A stretch of 64,000 nucleotides of DNA from Apostichopus japonicus (lineage: Eukaryota > Echinodermata > Holothuroidea > Aspidochirotida > Stichopodidae). How positions within the stretch are numbered: the stretch's first letter is position 1; each line of letters opens with the position of its first letter. Both the position numbers and the translations under genes were made by a program. Below, one piece after another: positions 1 through 12,053 of this stretch. The stretch is from the NCBI RefSeq assembly GCF_037975245.1, contig NC_092576.1, positions 19,182,111-19,246,110 on the forward strand. Direction: 5' to 3'. The notes beneath the pieces were generated by a model. It saw only the letters and a list, made by a program, of their open reading frames with translations, was not told where the DNA came from and made no database searches.

Positions 1-139
1 GTAGGCTATTGTGATGGCTCAGAATACACACCTTGATTATAACGAGCATTAAAACCTGTTGCCTAAATTGTAGGTTATGTGTAGTGGCTCAGAATACACA
101 CCTTGACTGTACCGAGCACTAAAACCTGTTGCCTCAACC
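1..139. repeat. Tandem duplication, ~69-bp unit, 2 copies
   Basis: Two adjacent copies share the core 'ggctcagaatacacacctt' and end in 'aaaacctgttgcct'. The first covers about 1-69 and the second about 70-139. The left copy touches the window edge, so the array may extend further left. No coding content was recognised. Confidence 0.75.
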
Positions 140-1009
140 GTGTTATCCGTTTGCATGTGGATGGTCAATTGGTTTGTCGTCGATAGAAAGCGAATCGGGT
201 GCCTTGGCCAGCCAGGACCGTCATCGCAAAATATCGCTGGTTGGAATTCTGACCCTGGCGTGGGATCAGCGATCTAGTAGTAATCAGTACCAGATTTGGA
301 ACGGACAAACAGATAAACGTTAAGACAGAGATATAGAAACAAATCAATAGTTATCAGTAGAATCTGGTCTTTCGTAAAGTAAATTCTCTCGTCAGGGATT
401 GGGTTATAAAATGAACATAGTTTTTGAGACATTTGCACGAAATTGCCCTTGTTTATATTGGTACAGAACAGTCGATTAATATATGACTCTTTCAACATTG
501 CGCTATCTAGTAATCTAAATATATTCCTAAATGTATTGGTTGAGGTGTAAATTATCGATGCGCTTTAGACGCTTGTAATACTGGTAGCATCTTTTTTGTG
601 TCTTAAAACTATAAATTAAAACTTATTACTAGTTTTAATAGCAAACAAAATAGGTCTTCCATAATCAAGGTATAAGCGCTTTAATCGTCAAATAATACTA
701 GTAATAGCCAGTAGTTGTTTTTTAACGCTTAAGCGACCACAGATGTGGGAGAAACCTGCAAGGGCTTATGGATTACAACTTACACGTCGGGTGGCTTCCA
801 ATTTAACATTTTAACTCACATTTGGAATCTTTCCAATTAAGAAAGTATCTCTATTGCCGAGTAGCCTGCAACGAACGCACAAATTTAAGATAATACCTTA
901 TCATTGAGAGGTCTTAACAGGAAAATAAACAATATCGACGTTGTCGACTATATATGGTAGCTATCAGGTATTTTAAACGTATTTATTAACCATGCATGTA
1001 TATATTTAC

Positions 1010-1194
1010 CGTGATTGAATCGTTGCAAAGACCGCCGAATTCTGCTTCGAGTTGAACATCATCGAACGTCAACTCGATGACTTTTCCTTCTGCAGCTTGT
1101 AAGTGCCATGTACAGTTAACATTGGAAGGATACAAATTTGGATATTCAGGCGATGTAAATGTCCCCGTAGAGTTCGAGAGCGTGACATCACAGG
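1010..1194 (-). CDS. Internal exon encoding the first half of a CUB domain
   Basis: On the minus strand a 185-bp exon runs from an AG acceptor (first exon base 1194) to a GTAAAT donor (last exon base 1010). It reads open in one frame. The translation has the CUB hallmarks in order: a first Cys (CDVTLSNSTGTF), the SPEYPNLYPSN signature, the NCTWHL block with the second Cys and aromatic, VIELTFDDVQLE, and a third Cys in GLCNDS. CUB domains are extracellular beta-sandwich modules of about 110 residues; only about 60 are here, so the second half lies on the next exon, past the left edge. The gene itself is not identified (CUB occurs in proteases, receptors and matrix proteins). Its upstream exons should lie at higher coordinates but I could not find them. 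It is unlikely to belong to the kinase-like gene upstream, because an extracellular domain would not follow a kinase domain. Confidence 0.8.
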
Positions 1195-1962
1195 CTGAAT
1201 GTCAAAAAAATTAACATAAAGAGAGAGCAACTCATATCGAAGATGCATGCATGGGTAAGGTTTAGGTGGGTGCTGGTGACGGGGAAGGTGGTAAGGGAGG
1301 GGTTATGATTTGAATGACAGCGTGGAAGTAGAGGGGAATAACAAGGACATATGAAGCTAGGAATGTATTTGGAACAATACGTGTTTTAGACCGGGGATTA
1401 ATTATTATGAATTAATTATAAAGTTTCAACCATTGAAGATTACAATTGAAATTATCTCATGAATATGAAACCAAAAAGTCGAAAAGTGGAATGAGTTAAA
1501 GGCATTTTAATTCCATATGAGCAAATGAGATTGTTTAACACTAAAGACAATGACATCAACCTTGAGAAAGAGTGCAGCCCATAGACCTTTAACATTTTAC
1601 ATTGCCATTCATCAATTGAATTTTATGTAATCAAATTGATTATGAACTTTGCATACGGTACTTTGGGAACACAACGTTTTCCGTTTTTAGCAACATGTTG
1701 TGTTGCTATTGAAAAAATATTTGCATCAATATCTAAGTAAAGTAATTTTTTAAAAGGATTATCGAATCATAACCAATGAATATAAGTGATTCTTTTATGA
1801 TGACCGTAATATCTATTTAACATTTAGATGACAGTGAACAGTATAAATAATTAAAAGTGTTTGTATTAGCATAAAATGTTAAGCCCATGGAACATGTCTG
1901 TAACCTCTTGGCTTTTACATGTGTGTATGTTCATGAGCTGGACAAGATTATAAGTTAGCACG

Positions 1963-2006
1963 CAAACACACACCTTTTTACATGCAGGTGAAAATGTGTG
2001 TGTTTG
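1963..2006. repeat. Imperfect inverted repeat (hairpin)
   Basis: The left arm at about 1963-1978 (caaacacacacctttt) and the right arm at about 1991-2006 (aaaatgtgtgtgtttg) are complementary at 15 of 16 positions, with a 12-nt loop. The arms are CA/TG-rich, so this may simply be two facing dinucleotide tracts. Confidence 0.6.
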
Positions 2007-3854
2007 TGTTTTTGTATTCCATCCAAGGTTTTGTAAATGTAAAGTTTGACATTTTAAGAATTATGTGTCCCTGCAAACGTAACATTTATTGGTAATTTAG
2101 TAATAGGATCACTTTGCAAAAATCTTCTTTTTTTTTAACTGTTCACCAGTCGGACAGTTTATATGTCATGCCAAAACAATTGGTTGTTGATGTTAAGTTT
2201 CTCATCCGTTTTAAAGCTTTCGTGTTGGTTCAATAGACAACAAAAGCCTAAACTAGATTTGTTTCAGTCTTATTACTAATTAAGTTGTGTTTTACTACAT
2301 GCTTGAGCAAAGACATCAATTTACTCAAGGCTTGAGTAAATTTAAAGGAATACCATGGTATAGTTTGAGGGGGGGTGGGAGTTTACGAAGCATAACTTGT
2401 AACATTACCAGAAAGAGTACTTTACATATAATCTCGATGCTGGTAAATTTAAATTTTGAGTATTTTTTTTCTTTTCTGAAAAACTGAAAAAGATCACTTA
2501 ATGTTAAGGAATAGTTAAAGAAAGCCTCCAGGTATACTTGTCTAAGATATAACATGTAAGGTTGTGTCATAAATTCTACTGTCCCTTAAGCACGAATGGA
2601 GATCATAGTTGTATTAATCCTTCCCTCTTATTTTCCTTTTACTATAGGCTCATAATGACAAAATTGTACCAAATGATTACGATTTACCATATTTTGTGAT
2701 TTAACTTTGATTGATCACCTCTAAAGAAACGTTTTTTTTAAAGAAATTGCTTGTTAGGGAAACATGTTCGTTTCTTACTAGATCTTGAGGACCACTATAA
2801 AGAATATTTTCAAAGACGATATCTCCATCATATTTAAATTAGGCCGAGGTGTGGATTTATATCCGATTATCTTGAGTGTTTTGGCGACAGCATGGTTAAA
2901 TTGATGAAGACCCGTTTTACATTCAAAGTATGCATGGCGATCGTTATTTGATGTTTATCTGCCAAAACTTGTTGTATATTCTCAAAATGTTTCAAGTATT
3001 GCTTGTTTTGTTTCTTGTTTTCTCGAATGAGTCGTGTAAGTGCCGGTGGCGTTGGTGTTAGGGAGGAGAGGGAGGGGATGGGCAGCAATATATTTCCCTG
3101 CCCTCATCTTTAAAATTGTTTTATAAGATCCTCCGTCTCTGCTTCATCTGTAGTTTATATGCAATATGTAGACGGTATATTGCGAAAAAGAGCAAAAGTC
3201 TTGTAGGTAAAATTAAAATTAAAAAAAAAATCTGAAAGTCAGCATCCTTTTGCAAGGCTGCGGTAACCTTACCTTCTGTCGTGAGCAAATTTCCTCCCAA
3301 AAAGAAAAGAAATAAGAAACATTGATATAAATTTATTTGGTATTTCATGGTTGAGTTAATCTCGTGATCACTGCGACAGTTGCTCACTGTGTTGTAGACT
3401 CAAAAGTTCATCTTGTGTTGAACATCCGCATTCCAGGCTGGTGGAAGCCAAAATGCCATATTAGTACCATAAAGACATATTTTTGATATCGTGGATCACT
3501 TTGGATACCGAAGGCCAAGTACCATAACCACAAATAATAAACGCTAGTTAGAAATATGTTTGTTTTTGAGTTGTTAACAAAGGACTTCTCTCGGCTCAGT
3601 GTTGAAACTGTAATGTACACAAATCAATGATATCTATCTAATCTGTATTAAGTACTTTGAAGAGTCTTTCTTGAGTAAATAATAATTTTAAAAAAACAGG
3701 TTGTTAACAATCCACATATCCACTAACTGACTTATATGTCATACGTTAGTTACAAACTCTTCCAGCTTAAATCTCTTCCTTGTTGACTTTTTATGTACCA
3801 TTGTGTCTAGTAAAACGAACTAAGAAAAGGTCAACGATGTTAGCAATTATTGGC

Positions 3855-3962
3855 AAGGTACAAGGGTGATCGGTGTCGGCATGGTACACGGGTGATTGGT
3901 GTTGGTATGGTACAAAGGGTGATTGGTATTGACGTGGTACAGAGGGTGATTGGTCTAGCTTG
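3855..3962. repeat. Minisatellite, ~31-bp unit, 3-4 copies
   Basis: Repeated blocks of the form 'tggtacaaagggtgattggt' recur about every 31 bp with scattered substitutions. No coding function is visible. Confidence 0.7.
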
Positions 3963-5914
3963 TAACCACGATACCGATACCGTAATTACCGAAATTGTGC
4001 ACATAAGACGACCTTCATGTTAGTTTTGTGAATGCATCTTGAAGGATTAGTTCAGGTGTCACAAATGTTTATCTTATATAAAAGAGGACAATAAAAGAAA
4101 CCCAATTGTGAAGAAATTATTCCAATATCTTGTTACGTTTAGGAGATATTCCAGTTTAAAGTTCTATCTGATTGTGTAGAAACTGCTGAAATCAGACTAG
4201 CGGTAACGTCATATCCTCATATTCCTAAAAAGTCTTTGTTATTTTATTAAAATATTTTATAAGATTGTATGACTTACAACCAAAAGATACGTCAAGAGAT
4301 TTCATATGTGTCAAGGGAAGTATTTGAGATTTAACATATGAAGAATGTTTGATTATATTTTTTTAGATTTGTGAAAAACAAAAGTAATTATTTTTAATGA
4401 AATATATTGACACATGTTAAGGAAGTGAGGATGTGACATCACACCCTAACAGTTAGTCTCTCTACACCAGTCATTTGCAAAGAAATTTTGAAATCTTCAA
4501 AGTGTGATATCTCCTTAACAGAGAATGCTATCATCGTAGTTTCTTCACTATTCTGTTTGTCTGTTTAAGTTCTTTCATACAAAATTGACAAGATTGACAC
4601 CTGAACCAATCCTTTAATTTAAAAAACTCCATCAGTTTCTGCGAAGACGGAAAGTTATTTGAGGTCAATAAGAGGCAAACGCTGAAAATCTTGTAATTCC
4701 TAAAACTGAAGCATGCAAATCATTGGTAGCTGAATACATAGTATGTGGATCCATATTTAAATGATCACAAGGGCATATGTACCATATATTCCCGTTTAGA
4801 GAGATTACATAGCTTAAGCTACTTGAGGTCAACTTCGAGGACATATCTTGGAAATGTTCTAGAAACAATAATTCCAGAAGGGAAGCCTCACTAACTTTGG
4901 ATTGAACTTGTTAAGTTCACGAATGTCATGCTTTCTAGGAAGTGGTAAGGTCATTCGAGTTCATCAGAGGGGGAAGTCTGAAAACTTCCTAAATCATCAA
5001 AAACTCAAAACGTAAAGCTTGACATGATGAACTTCTCACTGGGTGTTTGAAGCCATTTTATGGCAAATAATAACTATCAAGCCAGTTGGCTTACTGGTGT
5101 ACACAGTTATACATGTACGGTTACAATAATTGTAATAAGTGTGGGAAATTATTCTTTATTTTTACAAGATATTTTACGATAGAAAATAGGCGGTGGTCTC
5201 CGGTGCAAAAATATAGTCCTGTGTGAGGACTGTTTGATACCCTTGGTGACCGGACTAAGTATTTGGGTTAATGTACAATTGCCCAGTTCTGAAAGAGAAT
5301 GGTGTTAGTGGTGCTGTTTTTATGAGGAAATGCTCAAGTGACCTGTTATTCAATGTCATATTGGTTGTTGAACAGGTGTCAGTTACGTGGCGTTCCACAT
5401 TTGATGGATCCTTTTGAGCTACTGTATTTGACATATCACTTTACCAAGTACTCAACAATTGTTCCTTTACCTCGCCCTAGATATATAACTCAACGGTAGG
5501 TATGTAACTGAGTCATTGGGGGACCTTACCTAATGCTGCAATCGACTCCAGTTTTACACCAAATCCCAACCAAACCGAAATACCAGAACAACATCTAACG
5601 CCATGCGAACTGGCTACAAAGAGGATATCCACATACTTACAACCCTATAAATAACAGAAACGAAAAAAGACGAAGACGGCACCCTTGGGACTCCAAAACC
5701 TTTTGGGCACCATACTCAAACATGGAACCATTCCTTAACTTTCCCTTTTTCGCCTTACCACGTATTAATTGAATTAAAGAGACAACAACTGCCTTTACCA
5801 ACACCATTAATGCCAAACCTATGTTCTCTCGCATTGACAAGCAGTTCTGGTGAAAACAGGAGGATAGATGGCGAGGCTCACGGTTACTGACACACGGACA
5901 TAAATACTGTCCTT

Positions 5915-6268
5915 CAATTAGGAACTCGCAAATGAAATAGAAGTAGAACAGCCCCCTCCTCAGTACAGTACATAAACATACGAAATGTACTCGCGGTATA
6001 ACATACACAGTCGCAAATTCTTCAGTGGTGTTTCAAAAGTGACAAATATTGCACCATTTTGCATGTAAGCAAGCTGGTTGTAAATATTTTACTAAATTAT
6101 TTACCGTTATCAGCTTAGCCTTACACCAGTAGCAATGCATATGATTATTCTTTACATCTAAAACCAATCAATAATCAAACATCTCCTAAAATAATCATAA
6201 TACTACCAATACGTGAGAAATGATGATCTGTGTGTACACGGTGCTGGACTGAAACACCAGACGCTCAG
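5915..6268. repeat. Dispersed repeat, copy 1
   Basis: This ~350-bp block begins 'aattaggaactcgcaaa' and ends near 'ggactgaaacaccagacgct'. It matches 11494-11857 in the same orientation, by eye well above 80% with small indels. Neither copy shows obvious terminal inverted repeats or a coding frame conserved between copies. Confidence 0.75.
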
Positions 6269-8227
6269 GGACCTTAAGTTTCCTTGAAGAGGTCGAGTTT
6301 GATTTCCCAGATTGCGAGAAAATATGCTACCAAAGTTGACTTTGCAGCAAATGATAATAATAAAAGCAAATGAGCATCACGGACGTACCTCAAGTAAGAG
6401 TATATAATGCCTATCTGCTTGATGTCTTTTCGTCATTATATAGTCATCAATAATTGAATGCTTGATACGTGTTACCGGAAGCCGATTAAAGCGCTAATCG
6501 TTCACTGTGAATTCTTTAATGCTCATATAGTGTAAACATCTTGTCGTACATGTTTGAGAAGTATATGAAAGCAAATTGACCACTTGAATGGCATTACTCT
6601 CTATTGTTATAAACTTGCTTCAAATAAGGCATATGTAGTTCGTCAGTGAGTATCGATAAAGTCCATTAGTGAGTTACGTGTTCGACATAACGGGGACTAC
6701 TTGTTATTCCAGAAATGGCAGTAATCTTGATCTGTTCATTGTTCATCAGAATGCAGTTCATTGACTTATAAAACAAATAGAATAAAGAACAAGGAATCGA
6801 CTAACATTCTTCTGAGATCAAACTAGTTTTATCCTGAGACGTGTACAGCTAACACATCGACAGAAGAGTTGAAGACATCCCCGAAGATCATGTGTAGTAT
6901 CTGTTCCTTTTCGAAGGGAATGGTGGTCCACACCTGACGTTGATCACACATTTACACTTCTGATACAAGGGGACTGGGGTTGAGAGCGGATAGTTTGGTT
7001 TTCGTGGCCAGGTTCTTTCCGAGGTGACTTTTCTTAAAAAAAGTATACCCGGTATTCAATCATGGGAGAGTGATCGAAAGATATATTTTACTGTAACTTT
7101 ATAGCTCAAATACATAAATAAATAAGGAATAAGGCAAAATGTTAGTTTTGGTATGTTATAACACCCCCCCCCTCCTCCAAAAAAAAACAGACAACTTTGA
7201 GTCCAATAATGTTTCTGTAGCTATTCCAGTATTTTTCAAGATACTTATTTCTGGAATATTCGTTTAGGCTAACTTGATAGTGACGTCGACTCCTCATTGT
7301 AGAGCTTATAGTTAATGTTAATCCGTTGGTTTTGAGGTCAACCAGAATACGTTCGTTAAACTTCATATAAGTAAGCAACAGAGCAACCTTGGGTGGCATT
7401 CGACATCAGAATACATTTTTAATAAATATAAACATGTCATTTGAGACCATATAATCTATTTTTCCCATTGAGTTTTGTAGTGTAACTGAGGCACTAGTCC
7501 GATGGGCTGTGTACTAAACTAAAAGGTCCAGTCACTTTTACTAGTGAACCTCAACTGTTTAAAGGGTCATTCCAAAAACAAACAAAAAATAAGTTGTTGT
7601 GTTATAGGAATCAACCCTAGCTAGACTGAGAGCAGTGGTTGTGTAAGGTCCACGGCATATCAAAGTTAATTTTGTTCCTGAAGTTATTAAAACACAATAC
7701 GGGGTATTTTTTGGGGGAATCTCAAACAAAGTTCTTCAGAATCACTGTTTCCGAAACTACCTACTATCAGGTATGAGAATTTGCTACAACACTGTGGCTT
7801 AGAATGGGACTGTATTGACACTTTTGTTTTCTTGCAAAAGTGATATAGATAAAATTCTATGTATATTAACTTTTTATCTCATGGTGTTGCTGGCTTGTAT
7901 ATCTCTGGCATTGCAACGAATAATGCTTGTTTTGAAGTAGGTAGTGTACATTTTTGTCAACACGTTTAAGTCAAAGAATGAGTTAATTAAGTTCCTGCAA
8001 AGCCTTGTGAACCTCATGACTGTTTGAATGTTTTGCTTGGCTTACCACAAATAACCCATAACAATAAAATGCATTCCACCTTCAGAGTGACAAGAAAAAA
8101 ATACGACTTTTAAGGAATTCGATGGCGCTTGTTTGAAACAGGGTGTTTTTTTAAATATAAAATATATATATGGCTCTTAAAAGCATCCGTAGGTTCACTT
8201 TTAGGAGAATAGCGCCTCATCAGGTCA

Positions 8228-8535
8228 CGTATTCAGTGGACGGTGGCTGCAAGCATGCCGGTCGCAGAGATGTCACCACCTCTGGCCAAAGGCAAGGATT
8301 CACGCACGCCACCTAGTACGCTTCTGGTCGATTTAACCGACCCTCTGCGCATCCCCCCGGGTTCTTTTGCGACAACAAGGGAGACATGGCACGGGATCCT
8401 AGGCCACAAAAAGCACGATACCTACAGCCAATGGTATTATCGCCAGAGGCCTGTCTTGAACCCTAGCCACGATTTACACGACCGACGAGGAATGAGTCTT
8501 TAGTCACCCTCTTAACCATATCGGCCATCACATCA
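8228..8535 (-). mobile_element. tRNA-derived SINE (Leu/Ser-type head) with GC-rich body
   Basis: On the minus strand 8535-8445 resembles a type-II tRNA. It has an A box (GATGGCCGATATGGTTAAG, 8529-8511, close to TGGCCGAGTGGTTAAG of tRNA-Leu), a Leu(TAA)-like anticodon arm, an extended variable region and a B box (GGGTTCAAGAC at 8463-8453). The strand continues into a GC-rich body to about 8228 that contrasts with the AT-rich surroundings. A pol III promoter followed by an unrelated body is the usual layout of a tRNA-derived SINE. No clear poly-A tail or target duplication was found, and I do not recognise the family. Confidence 0.55.
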
Positions 8536-8621
8536 GCTAGTAAATTACATGGTTGAATTAGGATATCAAGACTCCAGGGTCGACTACTGAATAGAAAAAG
8601 AAATTTTAAACGTGTTTAACC

Positions 8622-8694
8622 AACCATTGATGGATTCGAACTCAGTTCATCAGGGTTACCAGTCCACTGCTCTACCCACTGAACCATTTGACGA
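8622..8694 (-). mobile_element. tRNA-like sequence (Thr-type pseudo-tRNA or SINE head)
   Basis: On the minus strand an A box (TGGTTCAGTGGGTAGAGC) is followed at the right distance by a B box (GAGTTCGAATCC). The anticodon loop CTGGTAA would read GGT (Thr). The anticodon stem is mispaired and the acceptor ends do not pair, so this is not a functional tRNA. It lies just upstream, on the same strand, of the Leu-type tRNA-like module at 8535, so the two may form one composite element. Confidence 0.6.
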
Positions 8695-11493
8695 GTTAAT
8701 TTTGTACGAGCTTAAGTTGGTATTGTTGGTTGGATACAATCTATTGGTAACAGTGAACGACACTGCCTTCAACGAAATCTCTATTCATCCTGTTTTACTC
8801 CCATTAGAACAACGAATATGAATATATGTATTAACAAGAGGCTCACGCTTGCCTTTTGTTACATTGCAGCAAGCAGTAATAACGTCGCTTCCTTCCAAGA
8901 CGTACATGTACAATAGGCTTATGCCCCGATACTATCGACTACTTCGAAGCAAGCAGTAAAAGACAAACGAATTCCGTGAAATCTTCTTATTCACAAAAGG
9001 TTGCTTAAGATTATTGTCGCAAGAGAGGTCTTGCTGTAAGTTGTGTCCTTTTACAACTATATTCTATACAGACGAACATGAACTGAAGTAAGCCTGAAAT
9101 TTCGACAAACAATGCCTATTCACATTTCAGTACCGTTTTGAATGAGAAAGGGACAATGCTTATTCAGTCAAAAACGTTAACTTCGTACGACTAATCTTAT
9201 TTAGCGATCTGAATGGCTCGAATTAGCACGGTTATTCGACTAACCCGAAACAGGATTCATCGGGTTTTGAGTTCATGCAAGTATATAAATTTGGGAAACA
9301 CGGGGATTGGAAATTGTTTATAGTCTGCAGTGACTTGATGTGCTTATTGATCCTCTGAAACTGCAGCATTTGCGTGGATGGTTCCCCCCCCCCCCGCCCA
9401 AAATGACTGTGTTCCACACATATACAGAAGTGTATAGTTAGCTTAATACAAAATATTAGAATCATCTTTATAAATATCAAATTTTGATCTATTAGAAGCC
9501 AACTTAATCACGTCGTTTACAATTATTGCATTTTGAAAGACTGAATGGTAATGAGGAAGGGACGGTGACGAGGACGGGGTTTGGATGTTTTTATAGCTTT
9601 TATATGTGCAATACAAGTCAACATTATGACATGGTCGACTACATCAATAGCTATAACCACTCATATGAAACATACTTTATAGGGGGCAATATCATCCCTT
9701 CCATGGTCATAGCTACCCTCCCTTCACCGCCGCCCTCCTTCCCATACCATTTGCCGGTACGTTACTGAACCATGAACTATAGATCTCTATGACAATGAAA
9801 TACCATTTGCATACGTTTCCAATGAAGAGAATAAAGATAAAGTTTCCTCCTCTTCTGTTGATTTGAAAAGAGGTGTTTGTATCGCCTCTCATATAGAGTA
9901 TGTGTTTGAAAACTAATCCAAGACGCATCCAGAACTCTGCTTTACTTTCACTTCATCACCTGACCAAATTTATTAATGCAACTTATTTAATCTTAAAAAA
10001 AAAAAAAAACATTTTTGTTACAAAGTATTCTTTGAGCTGTTGTAAGTCTGAATCAAAAGGAAGGAATAAACCAATGAGAAAATGTGAACTATAGAAACAT
10101 TCTTTGCATTTCTTTTCAAGTCATTGGAGGATAATAGATTACGTTGATCCAAGAATTATACTCCATTGAATGGTAGGAATGCTAAAAGAGAAATCGGTCT
10201 TGTAAGAAATTCCAACTGAAAATAAACACTCTATATGCAATCATGAGAGAGCTTTACATGCTGCTTGATTCTTTCTATGGATTTTAAATTAATGACATTA
10301 GATCGAAAGAAAGTGAGTAATACAACCGTGGCCCACCTCTTTTAAATCTTTCAATCGCATTGGCAGGGGCTCACTAGTAGGGGATTCTCGCTAGCAGGGA
10401 TTCTCCCATTGTGCGAATGAGTGAGGGTAAACTAATGTTCGTAACCATGGTATTAGTAACTGGTTGGCAGACGTTCTCTGATATCTTCTCCCCCCCCCCA
10501 TACACACCCTCCCCTCCCCGTCTCCTCTCTCTCTCTGTACAGCTATTCGTGTCAGTAGGCAAAAGTATGTCTTAAATGTGAAAGAACGGATATTTGGTTG
10601 TTGTTGCTTTCTCTGAGATTTTTCTCGTTTCCGAAATCAGACATGGATGCAGGTACTTAGTACCACCCCAGGGAACCGGTCATGACTTTTCGCCGAGTTG
10701 ATAAAAAACAATTGGATATCAGCAGCTGATATACTCAGTCCCTACGTACTAATGTCAACATGTTTATATATAGGACGTACCATAACCTCGTGTTAATACA
10801 CAACTGACGAAAGCGTAGGCAGTAACTCCCGCGCATCATATTTCCATACGTTAGTAATATACTATGGAATTGCGGAGTAAATTTCAGCATGGGTTACACA
10901 TGGGCTCGAACATTACTTACGGGCTGTGGTTGACTGGCCACACAGGCATTTGGGCATTGACCGGTGGGCCGGTGGGCCGGTAGGCTGAGGAGCCCGGTAA
11001 AAATTACAGCCCATTTCAACAATAGTTAATAGAATACTGTCGGGCTGTGTAGAAATATATTTTTAACTGTGGGAATTAGCTCATGAAATCATCATGTTAG
11101 TAAGTCTGTAAGTTGGTAACAAAAGAACGTGCTATTAGCAACCCGTCCGTGCTAATGGATTTTAATTTAGGTTTTTTTTACAATTTTTTTCAAGCATGTT
11201 GTCACAAAATGCTTGAAAAACTAAATAAAATCCAGTCTCAAACCAATATTTTTGTTTATTTTTGTTAACTTTTTTATCTTTCATCAGCTTAATTAAGTGT
11301 TGCTTCTGGAAAATTATTTTTAGGTCATTTTTATAGGATTATTGTAACCTAAAAAATAGAGATATATAGCACAATTTTGCATCTTAACTTCAAAAACTTT
11401 CAATGGGGAGGGACCCCTTCCCCAGGACGGCGATCACTATGTAAGTAGCATATCAATGAATAATGGGCCGGTCTAGGTGTAAAATGCCTATGC

Positions 11494-11857
11494 ATCAATT
11501 AGGAACTCGCAAAGGAAATACAGGTAAGACAGCCCCTCCCCATTTAAGTACATAAACATACGACATGTACTCGCGGTATAACATACAACGTCAAAAATTC
11601 TTTCAATATTAATGTTTCAAATGTGACAAATATTGCACCATTTAGCATATAGGCATGCTGCCTTTTTCTTATCATATATTTTACTAAATTATTTACCGTC
11701 ATCAGCTTAGCCTTACACCAGTAGCAATGCATACGATTCTTCTTTAAATCTAAAACCAATCAATAGTCGAACATCTCCTAAAATAATCATAACACTCCAA
11801 TACGCAAGAAATGATGATCAATGTGAACACGGTACTGGACTGAAACACTAGACGCTA
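11494..11857. repeat. Dispersed repeat, copy 2
   Basis: Direct-orientation copy of 5915-6268, about 5.6 kb away. The best conserved block is 'attatttaccgtcatcagct' with the following 'tagccttacaccagtagcaa' at about 11690-11730. Flanks outside the block do not match, which favours a dispersed element over a large segmental duplication. Confidence 0.75.
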
Positions 11858-12005
11858 AATTAACTTTAACATTACCAATGTTGTCATTGAAAGTTCCACG
11901 TCGATGTAAGTACGTCTCTAGAGGGCACGGGAGCTCTGGCTGCCTGAACAGTCACGTGATGTGACCACCGTAACATATACGACCAGTTTGTAATACATTA
12001 TTGAC

Positions 12006-12053
12006 ATGGATCTACGTGGACTACTGCAAGTTGTGAACAAGGCTATCTATCCG
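12006..12053 (+). CDS. Possible first coding exon (16 codons), unidentified
   Basis: An ATG at 12006 opens MDLRGLLQVVNKAIYP and runs straight into a GTGAGAAAT donor-like site. A CACGTGA E-box-like motif lies about 50 bp upstream. It looks like a first exon, but no downstream plus-strand exon was found and a 16-codon frame plus donor can occur by chance. Confidence 0.2.

Noticed and set aside
8622-8694. Functional tRNA-Thr gene
   Set aside because: Acceptor and anticodon stems do not pair, although A and B boxes are good.
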